A stretch of 64,000 nucleotides of DNA from Hymenobacter fodinae. GTDB taxonomy: Bacteria; Bacteroidota; Bacteroidia; Cytophagales; Hymenobacteraceae. Both the position numbers and the translations under genes were made by a program. Position 1 is the first letter of the stretch. Each line of letters begins with the position of its first letter. The stretch is from contig NZ_SRLA01000004.1 in the NCBI RefSeq assembly GCF_004745825.1, forward strand, positions 372,001 through 436,000, given 5' to 3'. Under the pieces are notes generated by a model. The model ran no database searches and was not told where the DNA came from. It was given only the letters and a program-made list of their open reading frames with translations. This document shows, in pieces, positions 34,932-43,756 of this stretch.

Positions 34932-35856
34932 TGAAATAGGTCTGAATAAAGTAGAGCGGTCGGTTTTGGTTTTCCCGGTAAATACGCGATACATATTCAC
35001 CGAGTATGCCCAAGAACAGGAGCTGAATGCAGCCGACGAAGTAAATGCTCAGCTCTAATGACGACCATCCGAAAGGCGCCACTCCAGTCAGTTTGCTAAT
35101 TAGCGCCCATATACCTCCAGCCAGACAAATTATCATTCCGAACAAGCCGGTGTAGAGGCAAATTTTGATGGGCAGGCTAGAAAAGGAGAATACCGCATCT
35201 AGTGCCAAGGCGAACAACCGTTTGTACGACATCTTGGGCACGGTACCGTCGTGGCGAGCCTGACGTGCATAGGGAACTGGTACCTGTCGAAAGCCTATGA
35301 ATGAACGTAATCCCGGCAGGTAACGATTCTTCTCATTGAGCGATAAAAACGCTTGCAAAGCCCGCTGATTCAACATGGAGAAATTACCCACGTTATCGGC
35401 TTCCTCCAGCTGGGAGAAATTGCGGAACACGCTATGAAATGATTTAATGAGGGTTTGTCTTACCCAGCCCTCTGCCCGATCGGTGCGGTGCCCGTAAGCA
35501 ATGTCGTACTGATCTTGCTGGAGCGATTCATACATGCGTGCAAGCAACTCGGGTGGGTCCTGCAGGTCTCCATCCATCATTGCCACATATTGTCCCTTGG
35601 CCGCATGTAAACCCGCCGTGTAGGCAGCCTGATGCCCAAAATTGCGAGATAGTACCAGCACTTTCAGTCGTGGATTACTAGCCCGAGCTGCTAGTAATTT
35701 GGCCAGGGTTTGGTCACGCGACCCATCGTCAACACAAATTATTTCGTAATCCTCTGTAATAGTCTGAACAGCATCAGTAGTACGCTGCACCAACGTTGAG
35801 ATGAGGCCTTCCTCGTTAAAAACCGGAATAACAACGGAAAGCAGCGGGTTGGCCAT
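34924..35856 (-). CDS. GT2 polyprenyl-phosphate glycosyltransferase (GtrB/DPM1-like)
   Basis: 310 residues from the ATG at 35856. The N-terminal GT-A domain has LSVVIPVFNEE, IICVDDGSRDQT, LSRNFGHQAAYTAGL and MDGDLQDPPEL (the DxD-type nucleotide-sugar site), and YGHRTDRAEGWVRQTL. Two C-terminal transmembrane segments end in LGILGEYVSRIYRENQNRPLY, a hallmark of the GtrB/ArnC type. It transfers a sugar from a nucleotide donor to undecaprenyl phosphate on the cytoplasmic face. The TAcaTTTG element at 35890-35897 likely starts the operon. A homologous GT2 gene is divergent at 36107. Confidence 0.93.
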   Translation of the reverse strand: MANPLLSVVIPVFNEEGLISTLVQRTTDAVQTITEDYEIICVDDGSRDQTLAKLLAARASNPRLKVLVLSRNFGHQAAYTAGLHAAKGQYVAMMDGDLQDPPELLARMYESLQQDQYDIAYGHRTDRAEGWVRQTLIKSFHSVFRNFSQLEEADNVGNFSMLNQRALQAFLSLNEKNRYLPGLRSFIGFRQVPVPYARQARHDGTVPKMSYKRLFALALDAVFSFSSLPIKICLYTGLFGMIICLAGGIWALISKLTGVAPFGWSSLELSIYFVGCIQLLFLGILGEYVSRIYRENQNRPLYFIQTYFNG

Positions 35857-35889
35857 AGACAATCGATACGGATACAATACCAGTTTTTA

Positions 35890-35897
35890 CAAATGTA
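35890..35897 (-). promoter_or_regulatory. Bacteroidota -7 element for the GT2/GT-C operon
   Basis: TAcaTTTG on the minus strand, 33 nt from the ATG at 35856. Confidence 0.5.
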
Positions 35898-36106
35898 GCA
35901 AGATGTTGCCAGCTCTGAAGCCAGTCGGCACGGCAGTAGCATGTGTACAGTTCACACTCCCCCACTTATCTTGCCTCTGCACAGTAGGAGCCTATACTCG
36001 TATTGCAAGGCCTTTTTCCAGTTGCCAAGATTACTTTTCTTGAGCTTTTCTTGACCATAAGAAAGGTAACCAGCCCCATTTCTACATCCGCCGCTTACAC
36101 TACCCC

Positions 36107-37057
36107 GTGGACCTATCAGTCGTAATTCCGGTTTATAACGAAGAAGCCAACCTGCCGGCCCTTTACGACCGTCTGCGTAATGTAATAGAAAGCATGGACC
36201 TGCCGGGCAGCCACGAGTTTATTTTCGTCAACGACGGCTCCTACGACCAGTCACTGGCGCTCCTGCGTCTGCTGGCTTCGCGCGATGAACGGGTGCGTTA
36301 TCTGGATTTTAGCCGCAACTTTGGTCACCAGATTGCGGTGACAGCAGGCCTAGACCGGGCCCAGGGTGAGGCAGTAGTAATTATTGATGCCGACTTACAG
36401 GACCCGCCGGAGCTCCTGCCCCAGCTCTACCAGAAGTTGCAGGAAGGGTATGAGGTCGTGTACGCCAAGCGCCGGAGCCGTGCCGGCGAAAGTGCAGCCA
36501 AGCGTCTAACGGCTAAGATTTTTTACCGACTTCTAGCCCGTATCACTCATATCTCTATCCCCGTTGACACCGGCGACTTCCGCATTATTTCGCGCAAAGT
36601 AGTGCTGGCACTTCGACAGATGCCGGAGCAGAACAAGTTTATCCGGGGCCAGATTTCGTGGATCGGTTACCGCCAAGGCTGCTTAGAATACGACCGCATT
36701 GAGCGCACCGGTGGTGCCACCGGCTACACGTACCGCAAGATGGTGCGCTTTGCTCTGGATGGCATTACTGCCTTCTCTGATCTACCCCTGCGTATTGCTA
36801 CCATCAGCGGGTTTGCGGTTTCCGGTATTGCCTTTCTGGTCATGCTTTACACGCTCTATGCCCGCTTCGTAACCCGTGATTATCAACCCGGCTGGGCCTC
36901 CCTGATGATTAGTATCTTGTTTCTGGGAGGTGTGCAGCTGATTGCAGTGGGTATCATTGGGGAGTACATTGCTCGGCTGTCGGCCAACGTACGTCAACGG
37001 CCCTTATATATAGTTTCGGAAACAAATACGACCTCTCCCACCGAGGACCCCGCATAG
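36107..37057 (+). CDS. GT2 polyprenyl-phosphate glycosyltransferase, second copy
   Basis: 316 residues starting with GTG at 36107, where LSVVIPVYNEE begins as in the family. Motifs match the divergent gene at 34924-35856: FVNDGSYDQS, FSRNFGHQIAVTAGL, IDADLQDPPEL, DTGDFRIISRK, and the C-terminal membrane pair with VGIIGEYIARLSANVRQRPLY. The protein should make a lipid-linked sugar at the inner membrane for one of the nearby GT-C enzymes. It is 49 bases upstream of the aldehyde dehydrogenase gene on the same strand, so both may share a transcript despite different pathways. Confidence 0.93.
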   Translation: MDLSVVIPVYNEEANLPALYDRLRNVIESMDLPGSHEFIFVNDGSYDQSLALLRLLASRDERVRYLDFSRNFGHQIAVTAGLDRAQGEAVVIIDADLQDPPELLPQLYQKLQEGYEVVYAKRRSRAGESAAKRLTAKIFYRLLARITHISIPVDTGDFRIISRKVVLALRQMPEQNKFIRGQISWIGYRQGCLEYDRIERTGGATGYTYRKMVRFALDGITAFSDLPLRIATISGFAVSGIAFLVMLYTLYARFVTRDYQPGWASLMISILFLGGVQLIAVGIIGEYIARLSANVRQRPLYIVSETNTTSPTEDPA

Positions 37058-37105
37058 CGCTTTTGAGGTGGGGATGGTATCTTTCTTATCCACTTATGCT
37101 CCGCT

Positions 37106-38548
37106 ATGCACTTTCTCCAGAACTATGTTGGTGGCCAGTTGGTACCACCCGCTACCGGCCAGTACTTGCCTAACATAGAGCCTGCTACTGGCCAGGTGTT
37201 TGCTCAAATTCCGTCTTCTGATGCTACGGACGTGGCCGCGGCGGTGCGGGCCGCCGAGCAGGCTCTGCCCACCTGGCGCCAGCTGCCCGCCGAGGAGCGG
37301 GGCCGCCTGCTGGTACGCATCTCAGAGTTGATTGAGCGCGACCTTGAACGGCTAGCACAAGCAGAAAGTCAGGATAATGGCAAACCCGTGAGCTTAGCCC
37401 GCACGGTAGATATTCCACGAGCGGCCAGCAACTTCGCTTTTTTCGGCACCGCCGCCCAGCACTTCGCCTCCGAAACCCATTTTCAGGAAGGCGTAGCCCT
37501 AAACTACACAGTGCGTCACCCGCTAGGGGTGGTAGGCTGCATTTCTCCTTGGAATTTGCCGCTTTACCTATTTACCTGGAAGATTGCGCCAGCCCTAGCG
37601 GCTGGGTGCTGCGTAGTTGCAAAACCTTCCGAAATAACACCCTATACGGCTTTTCTACTGAGCGAATTATGTATGGAGGCTGGCCTGCCCGCGGGAGTAC
37701 TCAACATTGTGCATGGCACTGGCCTAGCGGTTGGGCAGGCCCTTGTTGAGCACCCCAGTGTTAAAGCCATCAGCTTCACGGGAGGCACTGCTACCGGTCG
37801 GCACATAGCTCGCACGGCGGCCCCTCTGTTTAAGAAGCTGTCGTTGGAGCTCGGGGGCAAGAACCCCAACTTAGTATTTGCTGACTGCAATCTCTCTGAA
37901 GCCGTCGCGACTAGCTTGCGCAGCAGCTTTGCTAACCAAGGGCAAATCTGCCTTTGCGGCTCCCGAATTTTCATTGAGCGCGCTATTTATGAGCCATTTA
38001 AGCAAGCGTTTCTGGAAGGTGTAGCTGCCCTGACGGTTGGCGATCCACAGGAAATTGCTACTAAGCAGGGCGCTTTGGTGAGCGAGGCCCACCTCACAAA
38101 AGTGCTTAGCTATATTGAGCTAGCCCACCAAGAAGGCGGAAAATTGCTATCGGGTGGGCAGCGCGTGCAATTGGCGGGCCGATGCGCAGGCGGCTACTTC
38201 CTGCAACCCACGGTATTTGAAGGGTTGCCTCCCGAGTGCCGGGTAAATCAGGAAGAAATATTTGGCCCAGTAGTTACGCTTACCCCTTTTGATACTGAAG
38301 CAGAAGTACTGGACTGGGCCAATAGCACCGAATATGGCTTAGCCGCCACCATCTGGACGCGGGATTTAACCCGGGCCCACCGTGTAGCGCATGCCTTGCA
38401 GAGCGGTATTGTGTGGGTGAATACCTGGTTGCACCGCGACTTACGCACCCCGTTTGGTGGCATGAAAAACTCAGGCGTCGGGCGTGAGGGTGGCCTAGAG
38501 GCGTTACGCTTCTTTACGGAACCCCAGAATGTGTGCCTTAAACTCTAG
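37106..38548 (+). CDS. Aldehyde dehydrogenase, probable 2-aminomuconate-semialdehyde dehydrogenase
   Basis: 480 residues of the ALDH superfamily. NAD-binding core: SPWNLPLYLFTWKIAPALAA and SFTGGTATGR. General-base Glu in LSLELGGKNP, catalytic Cys near residue 282 in NQGQICLCGSRIF, and EEIFGPVV near the C-terminus. The end RDLRTPFGGMKNSGVGREGG and overall likeness to the ALDH8A1/AmnC group, plus an ACMSD gene 10 kb away, point to oxidation of 2-aminomuconate semialdehyde to 2-aminomuconate. Related betaine- or hydroxymuconate-type ALDHs are an alternative. The gene ends in TAG followed by GCC. Confidence 0.88.
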   Translation: MHFLQNYVGGQLVPPATGQYLPNIEPATGQVFAQIPSSDATDVAAAVRAAEQALPTWRQLPAEERGRLLVRISELIERDLERLAQAESQDNGKPVSLARTVDIPRAASNFAFFGTAAQHFASETHFQEGVALNYTVRHPLGVVGCISPWNLPLYLFTWKIAPALAAGCCVVAKPSEITPYTAFLLSELCMEAGLPAGVLNIVHGTGLAVGQALVEHPSVKAISFTGGTATGRHIARTAAPLFKKLSLELGGKNPNLVFADCNLSEAVATSLRSSFANQGQICLCGSRIFIERAIYEPFKQAFLEGVAALTVGDPQEIATKQGALVSEAHLTKVLSYIELAHQEGGKLLSGGQRVQLAGRCAGGYFLQPTVFEGLPPECRVNQEEIFGPVVTLTPFDTEAEVLDWANSTEYGLAATIWTRDLTRAHRVAHALQSGIVWVNTWLHRDLRTPFGGMKNSGVGREGGLEALRFFTEPQNVCLKL

Positions 38549-38639
38549 GCCTGTATTATAACAGAAACTATAGCCGCTTAACAAGCCCCACGAGTCAGCA
38601 TCTCAGCCGGAGAAGTATGCTCCTTTCTTGCCCATAGGC

Positions 38640-40526
38640 CTAGCGTACATCCCACCGATATAAGCGCAGTTTACCCGACTCCGCAACCAAAGTAAGATGT
38701 TGATTGGTGGGAAAAGGGGCGCCCGCCTCAACTAGCTGCTTGGCGTGCGGATTAGTCTGTCGGCCCGCCAGATCATTGGAACCGTCGTAATAGCTTTGAT
38801 CAAAGAAAACTAATACGGGCTTGCCATTGGCTGCTAGCTGCTGGCGCAGTTCGGGAGCAGGGCCTGCGGGGTCAAAGATGGTGCGTAGTAGGCGGGCATG
38901 CTCCGGAGGTGTCCGTGACATTTTATTGGCCATTAGCGGCAGATTTGTGCGCAACGCCAATTGATAAGTATGCCGTGAGTGGGGGTCGTCGTCATCCAGG
39001 GTCAGATCTATATTCTCGCTGCCCACGTGATAGTACGGTACTGGCAGAATAGCTTGGTAGTCTTCGGGGCGGACGGCTAACACTAACGGGTTAACCTCGG
39101 TTTGATTGGCGAGGTTGGTGAGTGTATTCGGAACTAGGCTGCGGCTGTAAAATTTAAGTGTATCCCGAGTGTCGACATAGGCCAGTACAATGAGACCAGC
39201 GGCTAGCCACCAGCGCACCGCATGACGGCCCGTGCGCAACCAGTAATCTAGGCCTACCAGTACGAAGAGATTTACAAACCAGAAAAAGGGCCAGCAGAAG
39301 CGGGCCACCGTCCGGAAGTGCGATGCCTTATCGGTGAGCTTATGCAGGTAAAAGAAGGGACTTAGGTAATTCGTGATATGGTACTGCCCATCAAACAAAT
39401 CGTACACCGTGCCCACAGAGCCCAAGAGGCCTATTAACGCGGCGATACCCAGCAGGGTCATAAACTTTCGTTCTGCCGTTTGCCCCCAGGCTTTCCACCA
39501 CTGCGTGGTGGCCGGCCGAAAGAAAAGCCAGGCTACTCCCAGTCCTACCAGTCCAAACAACGCAAATGCCCCCAAGTACGCTTGTGATTCTTGCGTGATG
39601 TACGTGGTAGGCTCAATAATAAAATGGGTGGTTTGATAAGAGTAGCGTTGCAGTAGCGCCGACACCTGCAGCTTCCAGGCCGGATAGTTGAAGCCGGTAG
39701 GGTCGTTGAGGCGGAGCGAGTAATACCGGTCAATAACCCGGATGATCAGCATGCTCAGCACTATGGGCAGCCCGGTTAGGACTGCTCCGGCCAGCGTTAG
39801 CCGAGGCTGCTTGCGCCAGCGCCCAGTTGGCAGGAGCCAAGCCGCAAAAAAGGAACCTGTTAACAGGCCTAGCAACGGCAGATAGTACAGGTGCAGGAAA
39901 GAAATCAGAGTGAAGGCGACAACTAACCCGGCTACCGTTTTGCCGAGGGGTTGCCCAGCTTGCTGACGGTCATAAATTCGCAACAGGCCCCAGATAGCGA
40001 GCAATACTACCCAGCTATACGAAAGGTTGAAGTGCCCCATAAGCAAGCGACCAACCTGAGGACTTAGCCAGGGTAACCCAATGGAGAAGATTAGCCCCAG
40101 CCCCCAGTAGTGTAGCAAACGGCGTAAGATTAGAACCAATAGTGCTGTGCTAGCCAGAAACCCTACCAGTAATAATCCATGATAGATATCTATTCCATAG
40201 GGGGTTATATCATGCACGTACTGCGACCAAAGTCTCACTAGTACTGCCAGAAGTGGGGTGTTGTCGGTGTAGAAAATATAGTCCCCGTAAGGATGGTTCA
40301 TCATTTCGAACCAGGCAAAGCCCGCAGCAGCCGGCTGCTGCAGATAGGCTTGGAACGTGAAGTAATTTTTCAGTCCATCGTACCCTGGCGAAAGCAAATG
40401 TTGACCCGGCTCTGTAAGCAGGGCCCCTAGGGCTCGGAAGACCAATACCGTTTGAAGCAACAAGGCTGCTAAAAGCAGCCCTGTAGTTGAAGGACGGCGC
40501 ACCCACGCCGGAAACGAAAACGTCAT
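38640..40526 (-). CDS. Large polytopic membrane protein, probable GT-C-like transferase
   Basis: 628 residues from the ATG at 40526, which lies 11 bases after the upstream PIG-L gene. A longer in-frame version would overlap that gene. There are about eleven transmembrane segments up to residue 480, then a soluble domain of about 150 residues ending in LTLVAESGKLRLYRWDVR. The first loop reads LSPGYDGLKNYFTFQAYL, with YDG in the position of the acidic residues in GT-C enzymes, then MNHPYGDYIFYTDNTPLLA. Similar proteins in Bacteroidota are usually left unnamed. It is co-transcribed with the secreted PIG-L deacetylase, so a link to glycan assembly is plausible. Confidence 0.82.
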   Translation of the reverse strand: MTFSFPAWVRRPSTTGLLLAALLLQTVLVFRALGALLTEPGQHLLSPGYDGLKNYFTFQAYLQQPAAAGFAWFEMMNHPYGDYIFYTDNTPLLAVLVRLWSQYVHDITPYGIDIYHGLLLVGFLASTALLVLILRRLLHYWGLGLIFSIGLPWLSPQVGRLLMGHFNLSYSWVVLLAIWGLLRIYDRQQAGQPLGKTVAGLVVAFTLISFLHLYYLPLLGLLTGSFFAAWLLPTGRWRKQPRLTLAGAVLTGLPIVLSMLIIRVIDRYYSLRLNDPTGFNYPAWKLQVSALLQRYSYQTTHFIIEPTTYITQESQAYLGAFALFGLVGLGVAWLFFRPATTQWWKAWGQTAERKFMTLLGIAALIGLLGSVGTVYDLFDGQYHITNYLSPFFYLHKLTDKASHFRTVARFCWPFFWFVNLFVLVGLDYWLRTGRHAVRWWLAAGLIVLAYVDTRDTLKFYSRSLVPNTLTNLANQTEVNPLVLAVRPEDYQAILPVPYYHVGSENIDLTLDDDDPHSRHTYQLALRTNLPLMANKMSRTPPEHARLLRTIFDPAGPAPELRQQLAANGKPVLVFFDQSYYDGSNDLAGRQTNPHAKQLVEAGAPFPTNQHLTLVAESGKLRLYRWDVR

Positions 40527-40537
40527 TCGAAAAAAGC

Positions 40538-41767
40538 TCAGCGAATAATCTGCATTCGGCATGTGCGACGCTCGTCGCCTACGCGCAGCTCCGCAATATA
40601 GAGCCCTGCGGCGGGAAAACTGCTCACATCGAGCCACTGCTCGTGCCGCCCGGCTTTCTGTTTCTCACCATTCAGCATGCGTAATACTTCCCGGCCTTGC
40701 ACATCTAACACCCGCAACCACACTGGGCCAGCTTCGGGCAGTTGGTAAGCCATTAGGCTAGACTGATCAAACGGATTAGGATAGTTAGGCTCCAGCATGA
40801 GGCTGGTGTATTTCTCTCCATCGCTCTGGTTGGCTGCAGCCAACACCCGCGGAATAGCCAGCGTATCGCCGATTTGCTGGCCATTCTTGTGGCGCACCTG
40901 CGCATACTGACGCCCGATAAACTGTAAGTGTGAGGGGTCCCAGCCCGAGGGCTGCCCGTGGCTGGTCATAGTTTCGCTGTAGGCCAAGTACACTGCCCGC
41001 TGATTAGTTGTTTGGGCGGGCTGCAAGTTCATTGGGCGCTTGCGGCTATCATAGCCTACGTAAAGCAGCGTGCGGCACTCAATAGTGCTGGTGGCAGCCA
41101 AGGCTACTACGCCGGCCATGCGGTGGTCGGAGTGGTCACGCGGGTTATAGCGCTCGTCGGGTTGTGGAGCATGTACGCTTACTCGCTCCTCCCCTACCTC
41201 TTTTTTTAGAATGCGCTGAATCGTTTGGATAAGGTCATCCCAAGAAACGTAGGGCGCTCCACCATCCAGCGGCGTCATAGTGCGCCCATCTTTGAAAAGC
41301 TGACGTAGACTCTGAAATTCTCCACGTGCTTGTCCTTTACCGTCGAGGTTACCGTCGGGCAGGCGCAAGGAAAAGGCAACCGTATTCCGATAACGCTGCA
41401 TTACTACGGAATGGTCCTTTACCTTGATCGTTTTGATGGTAGGCACCCCGCCGGAAGTTGACGCGGAGAGGTTAGCCGCTTGCTGTACGGCAGCCTGAAA
41501 AGCATCTTCGCGGCCTAACCAGAAGTTGTCTCCTGACTCGTTGGCTTGTCCTCCGGTAAGGCAAATAAAGACGGCTTTACCACCCATGCGCTGCACATCG
41601 GCGCACGCATCAGCACCCATAAACAACTGCCAGTCATCGGGGTGAGCGGTAATGTAGACGGCAACGGGTGGTGTTTTAGAAGGAGTGGTTCCCGTTTGAG
41701 CTTGGGCGGCAAAAGACCATAGGATGGTCAATCCAAATCCAAAAATTCGGAGTAAAGTTGATGTCAT
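40538..41767 (-). CDS. Secreted PIG-L family deacetylase with type IX sorting domain
   Basis: 409 residues. The signal peptide is cleaved after AQA. The PIG-L/LmbE domain (about 30-260) has the metal-binding AHPDDWQLF, LTGGQA and the His motif RDHSDHRMAG. Residues about 325-409 form a type A type IX secretion sorting domain, PNYPNPFDQSSLMAYQLP then VLDVQGREVL, ending in a short basic tail (CRMQIIR). The enzyme should therefore reach the cell surface through the PorSS and deacetylate an N-acetylated sugar or related amide. The membrane-protein gene at 38640-40526 follows in the same operon. Confidence 0.93.
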   Translation of the reverse strand: MTSTLLRIFGFGLTILWSFAAQAQTGTTPSKTPPVAVYITAHPDDWQLFMGADACADVQRMGGKAVFICLTGGQANESGDNFWLGREDAFQAAVQQAANLSASTSGGVPTIKTIKVKDHSVVMQRYRNTVAFSLRLPDGNLDGKGQARGEFQSLRQLFKDGRTMTPLDGGAPYVSWDDLIQTIQRILKKEVGEERVSVHAPQPDERYNPRDHSDHRMAGVVALAATSTIECRTLLYVGYDSRKRPMNLQPAQTTNQRAVYLAYSETMTSHGQPSGWDPSHLQFIGRQYAQVRHKNGQQIGDTLAIPRVLAAANQSDGEKYTSLMLEPNYPNPFDQSSLMAYQLPEAGPVWLRVLDVQGREVLRMLNGEKQKAGRHEQWLDVSSFPAAGLYIAELRVGDERRTCRMQIIR

Positions 41768-41993
41768 TCAGATGTAGTCGCGTGGTGGAGCAGCAAAAGG
41801 CAGCCGAAAGAAGATCATAGAATCGAAAATTAACTATTTCGAGTCTTAATTCCCGTTCAGCCTACACTCTATCCGACGAATAGTTCACTTTCCTCGGTAG
41901 GTGCACAGATTCACTCGCTAATATACATCCTTATATCATTATAAAAAGAATGTTTTAGCTTATTGTATTAACAAGCTCTTATTCTTACTATAC

Positions 41994-43430
41994 TTAGTTA
42001 AACTTTGCTAATGCTGTTTCTAGGTCAGCAAGTGAGGTCTCTGAGAAGTGCAATGAATCGGGAGGCGTACTGGTGCGGGCGTCTTGCCGAGCTATGAAAG
42101 GAGCACCATTTTCGTAACGCATGCCTAGTAGCACTATTCTGGCACGGGCTGGTACGGCCAGAAACTGATAACCCCCAGCTTGTGGAAGCCCAGCCAATAT
42201 AACCTGGCGCCCCGGCACCAGGATGCGCAGGGCCGTTTGCTCAGTAGCGGAGGGCATAGGCACATAATACGCCGTTGTGACGCCACTCCAGGGCTTTCCA
42301 GTTGCTACCCACCCTAGTCGTTTTACCCAAATACCATTAGGAACCTCTGCAAAGTCAGCTTCTGATTCAGCTTGGTCCCCAGTGCTCTGCGCAACTCCGG
42401 CGGGCACTTCCACGGTTGAAGCTGCCCCCTGATCAAAAGCGAAGCGAATAGGCAGGGTCAGCCGAACTTTTACGGGTTGCCCCTCTCGCACGCCGGGTTG
42501 CCAGTGGCCAGAGGTTTGCTGCAGCACCCGCACTACCTCTTCATCACAGCCGTCACCGATACCCTTTACAATGCGTGGATTTATTACGCGGCCGGTTTCG
42601 TCGATAACAAATGAAGCGAATACTACCCCCTCGGTCTGCCGGCTTTGCGCCTGAGCCGGATAACGCACTAGTTTATTGATGTCAGCAGGGCCGGCACCGT
42701 ACTGGGGCATTTGTTCAACTGAACTATATATTTTTTCAGCGGGCGTGGCTGGAACGTCGGCTTCGTGCCAGCGCAGAGCGGAAGCTGTACCTACTGCCTC
42801 CCCGTAATATAGCTGGGGCTGCGCTGCGCCAGCTAACTGCACTTGCATCTCCTGTCCGGCTGCCAGAGCTAGTTGTTGCCCACTGGCGGTAGCACGCACC
42901 AGCACGGCACCGGCCAGTTCAAGCGGCGTACCCGAAGTTGTTTCCGTCAGCAGGTTAGAGAGCAACAAGTCGGCGACAGAATAGCATTCCTTCAGCTCTA
43001 CCCATACGGCCCCCGTCACGGGACGCTGCCGGGCGTCTAGCAGGGATTTAGCCGGAATTCGAACAATAGTGCCTTCCCGCCCTCGTACTTCTGCCGGTCG
43101 GGAAGGGTCAATTTGAAAATACTCACTGGCCTTTAGCGTCAAGTCTTGCAACCGCGCTTCCACGGGAGGGGCAGCCGCATCGAAAGTAGATGGGCGTATT
43201 ACCCCCCGCCGGTACACCACCAGGGGAGCCTTTCGGTTAGTAAGCCGCTCCAAATGGTGCCAATTGCGCCGGACAGGAGTCGTTGCTACGGGCTCAACAA
43301 TCGAGTCTAGTGCTAGAGAGTCGGCGAGGGCAGGGCTGCGTTGTTTAGTGCGCTTAGGCTGCTCGCGTTGGCAACCAATAATAGTAACTGCCAGCAGAGC
43401 CAGCAGAGAGAGGGGGCGGAGAATCGGCAT
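41994..43430 (-). CDS. Lipoprotein with internal TonB C-terminal-like domain
   Basis: 478 residues. The signal peptide ends in a lipobox (TIIGC, Cys about residue 20) with no inner-membrane anchor. The N-terminal half (about 60-240) contains beta strands and IVRIPAKSLLDARQRPVTGAVWVELKE, resembling domains of unknown function in Bacteroidota lipoproteins. Residues about 245-340 match a TonB C-terminal domain: YPAQAQSRQTEGVVFASFVIDETGR and the VRVLQQTSGHWQPGVREGQPVKV region. The last 130 residues are another beta domain. TonB_C in a lipoprotein cannot draw on the proton motive force directly, so a structural or docking role is likelier. No operon partner. Confidence 0.8.
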   Translation of the reverse strand: MPILRPLSLLALLAVTIIGCQREQPKRTKQRSPALADSLALDSIVEPVATTPVRRNWHHLERLTNRKAPLVVYRRGVIRPSTFDAAAPPVEARLQDLTLKASEYFQIDPSRPAEVRGREGTIVRIPAKSLLDARQRPVTGAVWVELKECYSVADLLLSNLLTETTSGTPLELAGAVLVRATASGQQLALAAGQEMQVQLAGAAQPQLYYGEAVGTASALRWHEADVPATPAEKIYSSVEQMPQYGAGPADINKLVRYPAQAQSRQTEGVVFASFVIDETGRVINPRIVKGIGDGCDEEVVRVLQQTSGHWQPGVREGQPVKVRLTLPIRFAFDQGAASTVEVPAGVAQSTGDQAESEADFAEVPNGIWVKRLGWVATGKPWSGVTTAYYVPMPSATEQTALRILVPGRQVILAGLPQAGGYQFLAVPARARIVLLGMRYENGAPFIARQDARTSTPPDSLHFSETSLADLETALAKFN

Positions 43431-43756
43431 AACGGGTGCTATACGCTAGAAAGCAGCAGCTTATTTAGCTTGAACCGGTGCTTTTCGGCAAATAACTGAT
43501 TAGTACGGAGAAAAAGTATAACTGCCAATGTCTAGTCCACTCGAGGTGCCACCGCCGCGGACTGGTGGTTAAAAGCATCGGAACTAAAATGTCTACGAGA
43601 ATTAGACGTTAAGATGGAAACAACGAGCTATCTACTTTCCAACCATGTTTAATGAAATAGTGATGCCTTTGCGTACTTGTCAGAGAGGTTCTAGGCCACT
43701 CCAAGATATTCATCAGTTGTAGTATACCCCGTCAAATCTCCGACCTTTACGCAGTT
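43431..43756. other. Divergent intergenic region 43431-43756
   Basis: 326 bases between two divergent lipoprotein genes. One CTAGGCC motif, no exact TAnnTTTG element on either strand, no stable hairpin, no gene. Confidence 0.5.
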
